A stretch of 64,000 nt of DNA. It comes from Bryobacterales bacterium. GTDB lineage: Bacteria; Acidobacteriota; Terriglobia; Bryobacterales; Bryobacteraceae. Below the pieces are notes generated by a model. It did no database searches. It was not told the DNA's origin and saw only the letters and a list, made by a program, of their open reading frames with translations. Shown piece by piece: positions 9,022 through 18,279 of the stretch. Numbering within the stretch: the first letter of the stretch is position 1; every line of letters starts with the position of its first letter. Location: contig JADZBH010000053.1 in NCBI GenBank assembly GCA_020852175.1, forward strand, positions 55,020-119,019. Reading direction: 5' to 3'. A program made the translations under genes and the position numbers.

Positions 9022-9290
9022 ATGTGTCATCGACAAGCCAACTCTCGTACAGCGGTACGGAACATGCGTCGGGAACGGGGACCGATACCGTGGAAGAAGC
9101 GAATGAGTCAAAGGAGATGTTTCTGAAGCTTTTGGTGGCGCAGATTCAGAACCAGAATCCACTGAGTCCGGCCGATCCGACGCAGTTTCTTGGCCAACTG
9201 ACGCAATACAGCATGTTAGAGCAATTGATCATGATCCGGCAGGGTGTGGAGAACTCACCCGCATCGGACGTGCCGGGATCCGCAGGATAG
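9018..9290 (+). CDS. flgD: Flagellar hook capping protein FlgD, N-terminal domain only
   Basis: A 90-aa protein carrying the conserved FlgD N-terminal segment: FLKLLVAQIQNQNPLSPADP followed by FLGQLTQYSMLEQL. Typical FlgD is above 200 aa and adds an Ig-like/Tudor-like domain that caps the growing hook; that domain is missing and no continuation is seen in the 98 bp before flgE in any frame. It may be a natural minimal FlgD, or the rest may have been lost. It overlaps fliK by 4 bp and precedes the hook gene, as expected for flgD. Confidence 0.9.
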   Translation: MNVSSTSQLSYSGTEHASGTGTDTVEEANESKEMFLKLLVAQIQNQNPLSPADPTQFLGQLTQYSMLEQLIMIRQGVENSPASDVPGSAG

Positions 9291-9388
9291 CGGAGATCTG
9301 CGACGAAAATGCAGAGCACGAAGGCCGCACCGGAGAAACGCCGGTTCAGCCGGGCAGTCAGGTATAGAGAAGAAATATCGAGGTCCTT

Positions 9389-10627
9389 ATGTTTACATCA
9401 TTTTCCACGGCGCTCTCGGCATTGAGCGCGCATGCCACCGCGGTGGACGTTGTGGGCAACAACCTGGCCAATTTGAACACGCCGGGCTTCAAGACGAGCG
9501 TGGTCAGCTTTCACGACCTGGTGACCCAATCGTTGGGGGCCGGCTTGGGTGAAACACAGGTCGGCTTCGGCGTGGGACGGCCGATTACGCTTCGTCAGTT
9601 CTCGCAGGGTGCGATCAAGACTAGCGCGGGAGAGTTAGACGCAGCGATTCAGGGCGACGGTTTCCTGGTGGTAAAGGACAAGGCCACCACCGGGAACATA
9701 TACACGCGAGGCGGGAATCTGCAGGTGGACAAATCCGGAAACCTGCTTACCTCGACGGGTCAACGTGTGCAGGGCTGGATGTCCGCTAACGGGACGCTGT
9801 CCACGAATGGTCCCATCGGTGACATTGTGATCCCAGTGGGGACACTCAAGGAACCCGTGGCCAGTAAGACATTTTCCTTCGACGTGAATCTGAACTCCTC
9901 ATCAGCAGCGGGAGGGGTCTTTTCCACGCCGATTGAGGTATTCGATTCGCTTGGCGGCTCCCACGTCCTGACGGTCGATTTCACGAAATCCTCCACGGCG
10001 AATATTTGGGACTACACGATCTCGTTTCCCGATGCGGACGTTTTAACTCCGGTCACACCTGTAACCGGACAGATCACGTTCGATTCCAACGGCAAGATGA
10101 TCGACCCGGCAGCGAACGGTACCATGCCACAGATCACGGTGTCCGGTCTGAACAACGGGGCGGCAGATCTGACACTTGATTGGCAATTGTATGACGGAAC
10201 CGCACCCCGGCTCACACAGTTTTCACAGCCCTCATCGGTGAACGCGAACCAGCAGGACGGCTCGCCGGCGGCACAGTTGGTGCGAGTCGGGATCGCCAGC
10301 GGCGGTGTCGTCTTGGCGCAGTACTCAAATGGCCAACAACTGACCGTGGCGCAGTTGGCGATGGCCTCGATTCGCAACCCCGAATCTTTGATCGCGGTGG
10401 GTGACAACGCCTTTGGCCTGAGCGCCCGCTCCGCGTTACCCGCCATCGGCTTGCCGGGAACCGGCGGCCGTGGTTCGATCATTGGCGGCGCCGTTGAGAA
10501 TTCCACGGTCGATATCGCACGAGAGTTTACGAATCTGATCGTGTTGCAGCGCGGATATCAGGCTAATGCCCGTGTCGTGACAACAGTGGACGAGATGAGC
10601 CAGGAGACGATCAGTCTGAAGAGGTAA
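9389..10627 (+). CDS. flgE: Flagellar hook protein FlgE
   Basis: A 412-aa hook subunit. N-terminal FTSFSTALSALSAHATAVDV and GNNLANLNTPGFKTSV, internal SQGAIKTSAGELDAAIQGDG, and the C-terminal VDIAREFTNLIVLQRGYQAN with a MSQETISLKR end are the standard FlgE blocks. GAGGTCCTT stands before the ATG. The middle (residues roughly 150-330) is the surface-exposed D1/D2 region and is variable. Length is close to that of Salmonella FlgE. Exported by the gate encoded just downstream. Confidence 0.97.
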   Translation: MFTSFSTALSALSAHATAVDVVGNNLANLNTPGFKTSVVSFHDLVTQSLGAGLGETQVGFGVGRPITLRQFSQGAIKTSAGELDAAIQGDGFLVVKDKATTGNIYTRGGNLQVDKSGNLLTSTGQRVQGWMSANGTLSTNGPIGDIVIPVGTLKEPVASKTFSFDVNLNSSSAAGGVFSTPIEVFDSLGGSHVLTVDFTKSSTANIWDYTISFPDADVLTPVTPVTGQITFDSNGKMIDPAANGTMPQITVSGLNNGAADLTLDWQLYDGTAPRLTQFSQPSSVNANQQDGSPAAQLVRVGIASGGVVLAQYSNGQQLTVAQLAMASIRNPESLIAVGDNAFGLSARSALPAIGLPGTGGRGSIIGGAVENSTVDIAREFTNLIVLQRGYQANARVVTTVDEMSQETISLKR

Positions 10628-10648
10628 TCCAAGCGAGGTGTGTGCCTG

Positions 10649-10903
10649 ATGGAAGAGAACCCATTACAGACGATCGCCTCGATGGCCGACGTGTGTGTGC
10701 CAGTCGAGGTGGAGTTGGACCGGAAGATCATGAATGTTGCTGCATTACTGGCAATGGAAAACGGAACGGTCATCAAGATGACCCGGTCTGCTGGAGAGAA
10801 TATCGACATCCGTGTTGGGGGCGCGCTCGTTGGGTTTGGTGAGATCGTGATTCTCGAAGAGAACATGGGAGTCCGCATCACGGATTTTCACGAGGAGACA
10901 TGA
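10649..10903 (+). CDS. Short SpoA-domain (FliN-type) switch protein
   Basis: An 84-aa protein made almost entirely of one SpoA domain: VCVPVEVELDRKIMNVAALL, GTVIKMTRSAGENIDIRVGG and a C-terminal FGEIVILEENMGVRITDF. This is the fold of the FliN and FliM C-terminus, which forms the C-ring. A second, longer SpoA protein is encoded at 18280. The ATG at 10649 is preferred because GAGGTG lies 8 bp upstream; a GTG at 10640 would add three residues. Its place between flgE and fliO, with no fliM in the window, suggests it is the canonical small FliN. Confidence 0.85.
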   Translation: MEENPLQTIASMADVCVPVEVELDRKIMNVAALLAMENGTVIKMTRSAGENIDIRVGGALVGFGEIVILEENMGVRITDFHEET

Positions 10904-10904
10904 G

Positions 10905-11213
10905 ATGGATACCTCGATTTTGTTTATAGCCGCCGCCTCGCTGGTGGCCATCTTCTTTGCCACACGGCTACTGGCAGCCATCCATCAGGGATGGCGGCCG
11001 TCGTTCGTGGGGACAGGGGCAGGCCGGCAGCCACAAATTGAATTGAGAGCCGTCGCGCGCTTGCATTTGACCCCACAGCATAGTTTGCATCTGGTGGAGT
11101 CTGGTGGGCGACGGTTGCTTGTTGCCTGCTCGCCATCCGGGAGTCAACTCCTGAGCAGGAGCCGAGCGCATGGCCCGGACCGGGCAATGGCCGTGCGAGT
11201 AGGGCATGTCTGA
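10905..11213 (+). CDS. fliO: FliO-like flagellar biosynthesis membrane protein
   Basis: A 102-aa protein with one N-terminal membrane helix (ILFIAAASLVAIFFATRLLA) and a short cytoplasmic domain with the FliO pattern of alternating strands (VARLHLTPQHSLHLVESGGR then RLLVACSPSGSQLL). FliO helps assemble the FliP ring of the export gate. Sequence conservation in this family is low, so the call also leans on position immediately before fliP. It starts one base after the stop of the SpoA protein. Confidence 0.8.
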   Translation: MDTSILFIAAASLVAIFFATRLLAAIHQGWRPSFVGTGAGRQPQIELRAVARLHLTPQHSLHLVESGGRRLLVACSPSGSQLLSRSRAHGPDRAMAVRVGHV

Positions 11214-11237
11214 CCGTCGCCGCGGAACGGAGGGGAG

Positions 11238-11885
11238 ATGAATTGGCAGGATCTGAGCTCCCCGCTGCGGATCGTTCTCCTTTTATCGGCAGCCGCTTTG
11301 CTGCCCGCCATAATCATGTGCTTGACGCCGTTTCTGCGCATTGTGATCGTGCTTCACTTCCTAAGGCAGGCATTGGGTACGCAAACAGCTCCATCCAATC
11401 AAGTTCTGGTGGGGTTGGCGCTTTTCCTCACGATGGGGGTAATGCGCCCGGCGGCCACGCGTATCTACGAAGAGGCTTGGACCCCACATGACCGTGGACA
11501 AATCACGGCAACGGAGGCTTGGCAGAGGGCCCGTCCGGTCATTCACAGGCATCTCCTGCGCTACTCCAGGGAGAAAGATCTCGCCTTGATGTTGGAGTTG
11601 GGTCATAGACCACGTCCCCGGAATGCGAATGAGCTTGAAATGGACACGCTTGTACCAGCCTATGTGCTAAGTGAGTTACGAACTTCGTTTCAGATCGGTG
11701 CTGTGCTGTTTCTGCCGTTCTTGGTGATTGACTTGGTGATCGCTTCGGTGACACTGGCGCTCGGCATGGTTCAACTGCCGCCGGCAATGATCTCCGCACC
11801 TTTCAAAATCCTCCTATTTGTGCTGGTGGACGGCTGGAATCTGGTGATTGGCTCGCTAGTGAAGAGCTTCGGTACCGGTGGTTGA
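11238..11885 (+). CDS. fliP: Flagellar export gate protein FliP
   Basis: A 215-aa integral membrane protein with FliP signatures: CLTPFLRIVIVLHFLRQALG near the N-terminus, GLALFLTMGVMRPAATRIYE, LVPAYVLSELRTSFQIGAVL and the closing LVDGWNLVIGSLVKSF. FliP is somewhat shorter than in enterics because the cleavable signal peptide present there is absent. FliP, FliQ and FliR form the export channel in the inner membrane, and the three genes lie in that order here. Confidence 0.96.
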   Translation: MNWQDLSSPLRIVLLLSAAALLPAIIMCLTPFLRIVIVLHFLRQALGTQTAPSNQVLVGLALFLTMGVMRPAATRIYEEAWTPHDRGQITATEAWQRARPVIHRHLLRYSREKDLALMLELGHRPRPRNANELEMDTLVPAYVLSELRTSFQIGAVLFLPFLVIDLVIASVTLALGMVQLPPAMISAPFKILLFVLVDGWNLVIGSLVKSFGTGG

Positions 11886-11906
11886 CAAACTCGAAAGGCG
11901 CGAAGG

Positions 11907-12176
11907 ATGACAACGCAACAAGCCGTAGAACTGATCGCAGGCGCTCTCACCACGGCCGCGTGGATATGCCTGCCGCTGCTGCTGGGCGCCTTTGTAATCG
12001 GTATTGTCGTGAGCTTGGTGCAGATTCTGACAAGCATTCAGGATCCGGCCGTGGGAACCGCTCCGCGCTTGGCCGGGATCTTTCTGATCATAGTCTTGAG
12101 CGCCAGTTTCATGACCTCGCGGCTGGTCGACTACACGATCCGATTATTTACTCGGATCCCCGAGTTGGCGCGCTGA
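11907..12176 (+). CDS. fliQ: Flagellar export gate protein FliQ
   Basis: An 89-aa protein with two membrane helices and the FliQ core: WICLPLLLGAFVIGIVVSLV then LTSIQDPAVGTAPRLAG. Length and topology match the family. Its start lies 21 bp after the fliP stop, and fliR follows after 15 bp. It packs around the FliP/FliR core of the export gate. Confidence 0.96.
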   Translation: MTTQQAVELIAGALTTAAWICLPLLLGAFVIGIVVSLVQILTSIQDPAVGTAPRLAGIFLIIVLSASFMTSRLVDYTIRLFTRIPELAR

Positions 12177-12191
12177 CGAGAGTGAGGCACA

Positions 12192-12959
12192 GTGAATTCA
12201 CTCGATTTCTGGATACTTGTGTCAAAGCTGCTGCAACTGACGCTTCGCGTTGCTGGATTCATTTTTCTGGTGCCGATTCCATACCTGCGAGCGGCACCGG
12301 TGCAGATGAAGATCGCGCTGAGCATCCTGCTGGCCTTCCTGCTCCTTCCGGGACACAAGGCCCACTCAATCGTGCCGGCCGGTGCTGCGATGGAACGCGT
12401 GGTTGTGGCGATCGCCGGGGAGTGCCTGCTGGGCCTGGCCCTGTCACTGTCGGCAGCCTTGATGTTGGGGTTGGCAATGGAAGTGTTCGTGGTGGCATCG
12501 CGCCTGGTTGGACTGAATGCAGGTTTCGGCTATGTCTCCACAGTGGATCCCAACACGCAAGCCGATAGTGGAATCCTGGACGTAATGGGAGGTTTGCTGG
12601 CTGCCCTCGTAATCGTCACGGCCGGACTGGACCGCCCTATACTGCTTTTTCTAAGCCGTGCTTTGGAGACGCCACACTGGCCCGATGTACCGTCTGGGAC
12701 GCAGGTGGTGGGGAAAATCCTGGGCGAATCATGGGCGTCGGGAGCACGGCTGGCGCTGCCGGTGATCGTGCTCCTGCTCGTCATCGACCTCCTTCTGGCT
12801 CTCGGCTCCAAATTTCAATCGCAGCTACAGTTGATCACGCTTTCGTTCCCGATGAAAATTCTGGGCGGGCTTGGGATGCTCGCCGTGGGGCTCTCCTTGT
12901 GGCCTGAGTTCCTGACCAGGGTCATGCATGATGCTCTGGCTGCGCTGGCACGATTGTAG
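12192..12959 (+). CDS. fliR: Flagellar export gate protein FliR
   Basis: A 255-aa protein with multiple membrane helices. FliR features: FILVSKLLQLTLRVAGF-like N-terminus (read as FWILVSKLLQLTLRVAGFIF), AIAGECLLGLALSLSAALML, VASRLVGLNAGFGYVSTVDP and the C-terminal SFPMKILGGLGMLAVGLSLW. It starts with GTG preceded by GAGTGAGG. FliR completes the FliPQR channel and contacts FlhB, encoded next (6 bp later). Confidence 0.95.
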   Translation: MNSLDFWILVSKLLQLTLRVAGFIFLVPIPYLRAAPVQMKIALSILLAFLLLPGHKAHSIVPAGAAMERVVVAIAGECLLGLALSLSAALMLGLAMEVFVVASRLVGLNAGFGYVSTVDPNTQADSGILDVMGGLLAALVIVTAGLDRPILLFLSRALETPHWPDVPSGTQVVGKILGESWASGARLALPVIVLLLVIDLLLALGSKFQSQLQLITLSFPMKILGGLGMLAVGLSLWPEFLTRVMHDALAALARL

Positions 12960-12965
12960 GGGACC

Positions 12966-14030
12966 GTGGCGGATTCTTCCGAGAGAACGGAACAACCAAC
13001 TCCTAAGCGATTGGAGAAGGCACGCAAGGAGGGCCAGTTTCCGGTTAGTCCAGAGTTTCTTTCAGCCGCCTATTTCGGTGCGTGCATCGTTCTGCTGCTC
13101 GTGTTTTCCGATCGTTGGACGCTAGCGCTGATCGAGATCATGCGGCAGGGGTTGGCGGCCGGCACGGAATGGGACGGTGGCCAGGGTTCCCTCCTGGTGA
13201 TGATGCGGCAAGCGGGTACGCAGCATGCCGTACCCATGCTGACAGCGGGGGTGGCAGCGGCGATTGCAGCCCTCCTATTCCAGTTACTCCAAACCCGTTT
13301 CGGAATAGCCAGTGCCAAATTGAAACCAGATTGGGGACGGCTTAATCCGTCCCAAAAAGTGAAGGGCATCCTCCAGCGCGGAGCCATGCAGTTTGTCTAT
13401 GCCCTTGTCCTGCTTCCCGCGATGGGTTTCGTTGTCTATTCGGCGATCCACGGCGAGTGGGCGTCGATTCACCGCCTGCCGCGGCAGGATCTTGTCGGAG
13501 GCATCCGCTGGGCGGCCGGTTGGTCCCGCTCCCTGCTGATCACGATGGCGGCATTGTTCGGCCTGGTCGGGTTTGTTGATTTCCACTGGCAGTCGCGAAA
13601 GTACAACAAGAGCCTGAGAATGAGCAAGCAGGAGATCAAGGATGAGATGAGGGAGTCCGACGGCAACCCGCTGATCAAGGCGCGCCTCCGCAAGTTGCAG
13701 CGCGGCCTGTTGCGCCGAAAGATGGTGCAGGATGTGCCAAAGGCGACGCTGGTGGTGGTAAACCCAACGCACTACGCCGTTGCGTTGCGTTACGCTCCGG
13801 GAGAGAGCGCGGCCCCGCGCGTGCTTGCCAAAGGGCGTGATCACCTGGCTTTGCGTATCCGCAAGATCGCCATGGAGCACCAGGTTCCGGTTGTGGAGAA
13901 TCCGCCGCTGGCACGGTCACTCTATCAATCGTCGAAGGTCGGACACGACATTCCTCCGCAACTCTACCGTGCCGTCGCCGAAGTGCTAGCGTACATCTAC
14001 CGCGTAATGCAAGGTCGTACTACTCGATGA
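12966..14030 (+). CDS. flhB: Flagellar export switch protein FlhB
   Basis: A 354-aa protein with the FlhB plan: N-terminal SERTEQPTPKRLEKARKEGQ, four membrane helices, then a cytoplasmic domain. The autocleavage motif NPTH is present at residues 266-269, followed by YAVALRY. This self-cleaving element changes export specificity from rod/hook to filament substrates, together with FliK. The start is GTG with AGGGG just upstream. Confidence 0.97.
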   Translation: MADSSERTEQPTPKRLEKARKEGQFPVSPEFLSAAYFGACIVLLLVFSDRWTLALIEIMRQGLAAGTEWDGGQGSLLVMMRQAGTQHAVPMLTAGVAAAIAALLFQLLQTRFGIASAKLKPDWGRLNPSQKVKGILQRGAMQFVYALVLLPAMGFVVYSAIHGEWASIHRLPRQDLVGGIRWAAGWSRSLLITMAALFGLVGFVDFHWQSRKYNKSLRMSKQEIKDEMRESDGNPLIKARLRKLQRGLLRRKMVQDVPKATLVVVNPTHYAVALRYAPGESAAPRVLAKGRDHLALRIRKIAMEHQVPVVENPPLARSLYQSSKVGHDIPPQLYRAVAEVLAYIYRVMQGRTTR

Positions 14031-14088
14031 AACTGGAGCATCACCGATCGGCACGCAAATTGCTCTTGTTTGCGTCGGTGCACCGTAC

Positions 14089-16248
14089 ATGGCATCTGGA
14101 ATTTCAACCGTATCCGCCGTCAATGTAGCGGCACCGCAACGGCCGGCCACCGGAGAAGGACATTCGCCGGGAGCCGCGGCGGCCCGCGTGCCGCCGGCTG
14201 GAAAGGCGGAAAAGTTGTGGGACGAGATTCCGTGGTCCGAGTTGACCGTTCCCATCGCCGTCCTGGCCGTCGTTCTGGCCATGATTGTGCCGCTGCCCGC
14301 CTGGTTGCTGGATGGGCTCATTGCTCTCAATATTACTCTCTCCGTGATTGTGCTTCTGGTGGGGATCTATGTCTCCAAGCCGGTTGATTTCAGCGCCTTT
14401 CCTACGACACTGTTGCTGATGACGCTGTTCCGGTTGGCGCTGAACATCTCTTCCTCGCGGTTGATCCTGATGAACGGGAACGCGGGTACAGCCGCGGCCG
14501 GGCACGTTATCGAGGCATTCGGGAGCTTCGTCGTGGGCGGGAACTATGTGATCGGTACCGTCATTTTCCTGGTGCTGATCGCCATCCAGTATGTTGTCAT
14601 CAACCATGGCGCCGTCCGGATCTCCGAGGTGACCGCACGTTTCTCGCTCGATGCATTGCCGGGAAAACAGATGTCGATCGATTCGGATCTGAATGCAGGC
14701 TTGATCGACGAATCCGAGGCCAAGGTGCGGCGCCGGGGGCTGGCTGCCGAAGCGGAGTTTTATGGAGCCATGGATGGCGCTTCCCGCTTCACGCAACGCG
14801 ACGCCGTGGCCAGCATCCTGATTACCGTCATCAATATTCTGGCCGGTTTTCTGATTGGGGTGTTGCAACACGGCATGGAACTGCGCCGGGCGCTGGAGAC
14901 CTACACTGTGCTCACCATCGGTGATGGTCTGGTTACTGTCATCCCGGCACTGATGATCTCGGTCTCCGGTGGTCTTATTGTGACGCGCGCCAGTTCGGAT
15001 CAGCGTTTGGGCAAGACCTTTGAACAGCAGGTGTTCAGTAATCCGCAGCCTCTCTTTCTGGCATCTGGAGTTTTGGCCACGATGGCGCTGTTTCCTGGAC
15101 TGCCCGCCTTGACCTTTCTATCGCTGGCGGCGGCGACAGGAGGATACGCCTGGCGTCTGCGCATGCGTAGCGCTGTGGCAGAAACCCAAGTGGAGGTCCC
15201 GGCGCCTCTCCGAGATAAGGACAACCTGGAAGCAATTCTCCGGGTGGAGTTGCTGTCTGTCGAGGTCGGCCTTGGCTTGGTGAGACTGGTGGAGGGGGCG
15301 CAGAATTCGCTCTTACTGCGAAGGATTGCCGCGATTCGGAAGCAACTGGCCAGTGACTTGGGCTACCTCCTGCCTCCTGTACGAGTAACGGACAACCTGG
15401 GGTTACGGGCAGGGGAGTATGTGATCTCGATCAAGGGGCATGAGATCGCTCGTTACGAAATTCCACAAGGTTGTGAGATGGCCATCGCAGCGGGGACACG
15501 CCGGGAGCCACCGGCCGGAGCGCGGGAAACACGCGAGCCTGCCTTTGGATTGCAGGCGTGGTGGATCTCGTCCTCTCACGCGGAGACGGCGCGTGAGGCC
15601 GGGTTCACTGTGGTGGATGCTGTGAGCGTGATGGGAACGCACTTGTCGGAAATCGTCCGCAGGAACGCACATGAGCTCTTCACTCGGAAGGATGTCAAGA
15701 AACTGCTTGATCGAGTCGCCGATGACAATGCAAGGCTGGTTGAGGATCTGGTACCGAAACTGATTGCCCTGCCTGTTCTGCAGAAGGTGATTCAGCATCT
15801 GTTGCGGGAACGTGTTTCGATCCGGGACGCCAGTTCCATTCTGGAATCGTTGAGCGAAGCCGCCCAGATCACTAAGAACCCAACGTTGCTCTGCGAGTAC
15901 GTCCGGCAGAGCATGAAACGCGGCCTGTCGCATCCGTATCTGAATTCCACGGGCGAACTCCCGGCATTTCTTCTGGATCCTGCGATGGAGCAGGCTCTGG
16001 AGGGATGCGTCGAGCACGGTGAACATGTCTCTCATCTGAACCTGCCTCCGCAAAAGGTACGTGAGTTGCTTGAGAGATTCCAGCGGGCAGTCGGCGGGAC
16101 CGAGGCAACCGCGGTTATCTTGACCTCCTCGACGATCCGGTTCTTTCTCCGGCAACTGCTGGAGGCGGGATTTCCCAACTTGGCCGTGCTGTCCCACGGT
16201 GAAGTGCCACCAGGCCTGAAAGTATCTGGGCTGGGGACTATCCGCTAG
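14089..16248 (+). CDS. flhA: Flagellar export gate protein FlhA
   Basis: A 719-aa protein. After about 45 variable residues come the FlhA membrane region (VPLPAWLLDGLIALNITLSV; FPTTLLLMTLFRLALNISSS; FSLDALPGKQMSIDSDLNAG with the FHIPEP-type ion-channel loop) and a long cytoplasmic domain that docks export substrates and chaperones (VDAVSVMGTHLSEIVRRNAH; LLCEYVRQSMKR; FPNLAVLSHGEV). It forms the nonameric ring of the export gate and couples it to proton flow. No strong ribosome site is seen before the chosen ATG. Confidence 0.97.
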   Translation: MASGISTVSAVNVAAPQRPATGEGHSPGAAAARVPPAGKAEKLWDEIPWSELTVPIAVLAVVLAMIVPLPAWLLDGLIALNITLSVIVLLVGIYVSKPVDFSAFPTTLLLMTLFRLALNISSSRLILMNGNAGTAAAGHVIEAFGSFVVGGNYVIGTVIFLVLIAIQYVVINHGAVRISEVTARFSLDALPGKQMSIDSDLNAGLIDESEAKVRRRGLAAEAEFYGAMDGASRFTQRDAVASILITVINILAGFLIGVLQHGMELRRALETYTVLTIGDGLVTVIPALMISVSGGLIVTRASSDQRLGKTFEQQVFSNPQPLFLASGVLATMALFPGLPALTFLSLAAATGGYAWRLRMRSAVAETQVEVPAPLRDKDNLEAILRVELLSVEVGLGLVRLVEGAQNSLLLRRIAAIRKQLASDLGYLLPPVRVTDNLGLRAGEYVISIKGHEIARYEIPQGCEMAIAAGTRREPPAGARETREPAFGLQAWWISSSHAETAREAGFTVVDAVSVMGTHLSEIVRRNAHELFTRKDVKKLLDRVADDNARLVEDLVPKLIALPVLQKVIQHLLRERVSIRDASSILESLSEAAQITKNPTLLCEYVRQSMKRGLSHPYLNSTGELPAFLLDPAMEQALEGCVEHGEHVSHLNLPPQKVRELLERFQRAVGGTEATAVILTSSTIRFFLRQLLEAGFPNLAVLSHGEVPPGLKVSGLGTIR

Positions 16249-16258
16249 AAGGGTCACG

Positions 16259-17440
16259 GTGGAGATGATGCAACTGAAATCCTACTTTGCAGCCACGGTG
16301 GAGGAGGCGATCTCCTTGGCCTCTCGCGAACTGGGTGAGGAAGCCATGCTGGTTTATTCACGTGAGACGGCGCCTGAGTCGCGTTACCTGGGACGATACG
16401 AGGTGGTTTTCGCCCTGGAACCGGACCCGCCCGCGGCCAGCCACAGAGGACCTGCCGTGGAGCCCTGCAGGGAGATGGAGACACGCGATGCCGGCGCGCT
16501 CACTCAACCCGTGAAGGTATGGGAAACCGTGCGCGAGGAATTGTGTGAGTTGAAGCGGCAGATGGTCCGCATGGAACGCCTCTTGGTCCATACGGCTGGA
16601 CGCGTGACGCCCCACCGATGGCACGAAGAGGGGGAGGCGCTTTATCACGAACTATTGGAACGCGACCTTCCGGCGGACCTTGCCATTGAGATCGTGGAAG
16701 AGTCAGAGCGCGCCACTGGTGGCGGTGCGTGGGGACGCGATGGAGAGGTGGAAGCAATTCTTGCTGAGCGGATACGCAAGATTTCTGGCGGAAGAACGCT
16801 CTGGGGCGGCACGCGAGTCCATGCGGTCATTGGGCCGGCAGGAGCCGGGAAGACGGTCACGCTGGTGAAACTGGCCGTCAAGATCGGTCTGGAGTGCCGC
16901 ACGCCGGTCAAGTTGGTTTCCCTGGACGCCAGCCGTGTGAGCGGAGCGGAACAGCTTCGAACCTTTGCCAACATTCTGGGCGTTCCGTTCCTGGCGGTGG
17001 ACCACCGTCAAGGCCTGCGTCGCATCATCGAAACCGAAGGCAAATCACACCTTCTACTTTTGGATACGCCGGGAATGGGTGAAGCGGAGTTGGCGGAGTG
17101 GTCCTGGTTGCGATCGGCGATCGGCGAAGAGCAACTGGCCATGGCTCACCTGGTGTTACCGGCATACCTGCGGCGGCAGGATTGCGCCACCATGATCCAA
17201 CGTTACGAAGTATTTCGTCCCGCCAGTCTAATACTGACCCACTTGGACGAGTGTGACGCCCCGGGCGGGGCGCTGGGCGAGGCGTACCGCCGCGGATTGT
17301 CCCTGTCCTATTGCACGAATGGACCTGCGATCCCCGAGGACATTCGGGAGGCGGATGCCGCGTGGCTTGCCTCGCGTGTGCTGGGGCGGTCCAGCGAATC
17401 GTGCAAGGAGCGCGCCGGGGCCACTGGAGCGGCGGCATGA
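16259..17440 (+). CDS. flhF: Flagellar biosynthesis SRP-type GTPase FlhF
   Basis: A 393-aa protein with the FlhF N-terminus (MQLKSYFAATVEEAISLASR, ELGEEAMLVYSRE), a variable B region, an N helical domain, and an SRP-family GTPase domain. P-loop GPAGAGKT at residues 192-199 is followed by LVKLAVKIG; LLLDTPGMGE is the G3 region and ILTHLDE the G4 region (THLD in place of the usual TKLD). FlhF sets the pole and number of flagella. Its usual partner FlhG (a MinD-like ATPase) is not encoded next to it. Start GTG 16259, with in-frame ATG codons two and three codons later as alternatives. Confidence 0.93.
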   Translation: MEMMQLKSYFAATVEEAISLASRELGEEAMLVYSRETAPESRYLGRYEVVFALEPDPPAASHRGPAVEPCREMETRDAGALTQPVKVWETVREELCELKRQMVRMERLLVHTAGRVTPHRWHEEGEALYHELLERDLPADLAIEIVEESERATGGGAWGRDGEVEAILAERIRKISGGRTLWGGTRVHAVIGPAGAGKTVTLVKLAVKIGLECRTPVKLVSLDASRVSGAEQLRTFANILGVPFLAVDHRQGLRRIIETEGKSHLLLLDTPGMGEAELAEWSWLRSAIGEEQLAMAHLVLPAYLRRQDCATMIQRYEVFRPASLILTHLDECDAPGGALGEAYRRGLSLSYCTNGPAIPEDIREADAAWLASRVLGRSSESCKERAGATGAAA

Positions 17441-17468
17441 AGAGATGGAACGGTTGGGAGGCAGGAAC

Positions 17469-18242
17469 ATGAGCAGGCCGGGCGTGGGTACATACATCGC
17501 ACACGAGGAATCTGTCCAGGAGGACCGGGAGAGGCTGATCCTGGAGCATCTGCCTCAGGTACGCCTGATCGCCCGGCGTATCCACGAGCGTCTCCCCGAG
17601 AGCGTCAGCCTCGATGACCTGGTTTCGACCGGAGTGGTGGGTTTGATCAACGCCATCGACCATTTCAAGCCTGAGCACAATGTCAAGTTGAAGACCTACG
17701 CGGAATACAAGATTCGGGGCGCCATACTGGACAGCTTGCGGGGGCTGGATTGGGCTCCCCGGCAGCAGCGCCGCAGGTGCAAACAGATTGAAGCGGCGAT
17801 CGTGTCCATCGAGCAGCGAGTACACCGGACACCTACGGAAGCGGAGATCGCGGGAGAGCTGGGGTTGTCCATGGAGGAGTACCACGAATGGCTGGTGGAT
17901 GTCCGGGGCGTGAATCTGGGGAGCCTGGAAGGGAATGCGGCCGAAGAGGAAGGAAGAGACCTCCTCAAATTCATCTCCGATAACGAAGAAAATTGGCCGT
18001 CGCGGTTGATGGAGCGTGCGGAACTGGAACGGCTGATTGCCGAGGCGATTGAAAGGATGCCTGCGATTGAGCGAACGATTCTGGGGCTTTATTACCACGA
18101 GGAGCTTACTCTACGGGAGATTTCCAAGGTTGTTCGATTACACGAGAGCCGGGTGTCGCAATTGAAATCGCAGGCTATCCTCCGCCTGCGCTCTTTCCTG
18201 TCAAAACGGTGGCCGATGTCCAAGGGGGAACGGAGCCGGTAA
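17469..18242 (+). CDS. fliA: RNA polymerase sigma factor FliA (sigma-28/WhiG family)
   Basis: A 257-aa sigma-70-family factor of the flagellar type. Region 2 is VSLDDLVSTGVVGLINAIDH through KTYAEYKIRGAILDSLRGLD; region 3 has RTPTEAEIAGELGLSMEEYH; region 4 ends with TLREISKVVRLHESRVSQLK. The start ATG 17469 is chosen for the GGGAGG upstream and the normal family N-terminus; a longer frame reads into flhF sequence. It should direct late flagellar genes, and a good sigma-28-type site lies in front of motA at 33230. No anti-sigma factor flgM was found in the window. Confidence 0.93.
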   Translation: MSRPGVGTYIAHEESVQEDRERLILEHLPQVRLIARRIHERLPESVSLDDLVSTGVVGLINAIDHFKPEHNVKLKTYAEYKIRGAILDSLRGLDWAPRQQRRRCKQIEAAIVSIEQRVHRTPTEAEIAGELGLSMEEYHEWLVDVRGVNLGSLEGNAAEEEGRDLLKFISDNEENWPSRLMERAELERLIAEAIERMPAIERTILGLYYHEELTLREISKVVRLHESRVSQLKSQAILRLRSFLSKRWPMSKGERSR

Positions 18243-18279
18243 CCTCCGGCTCGCTGGAGTTGCCTGAGGAGCAGAGACG

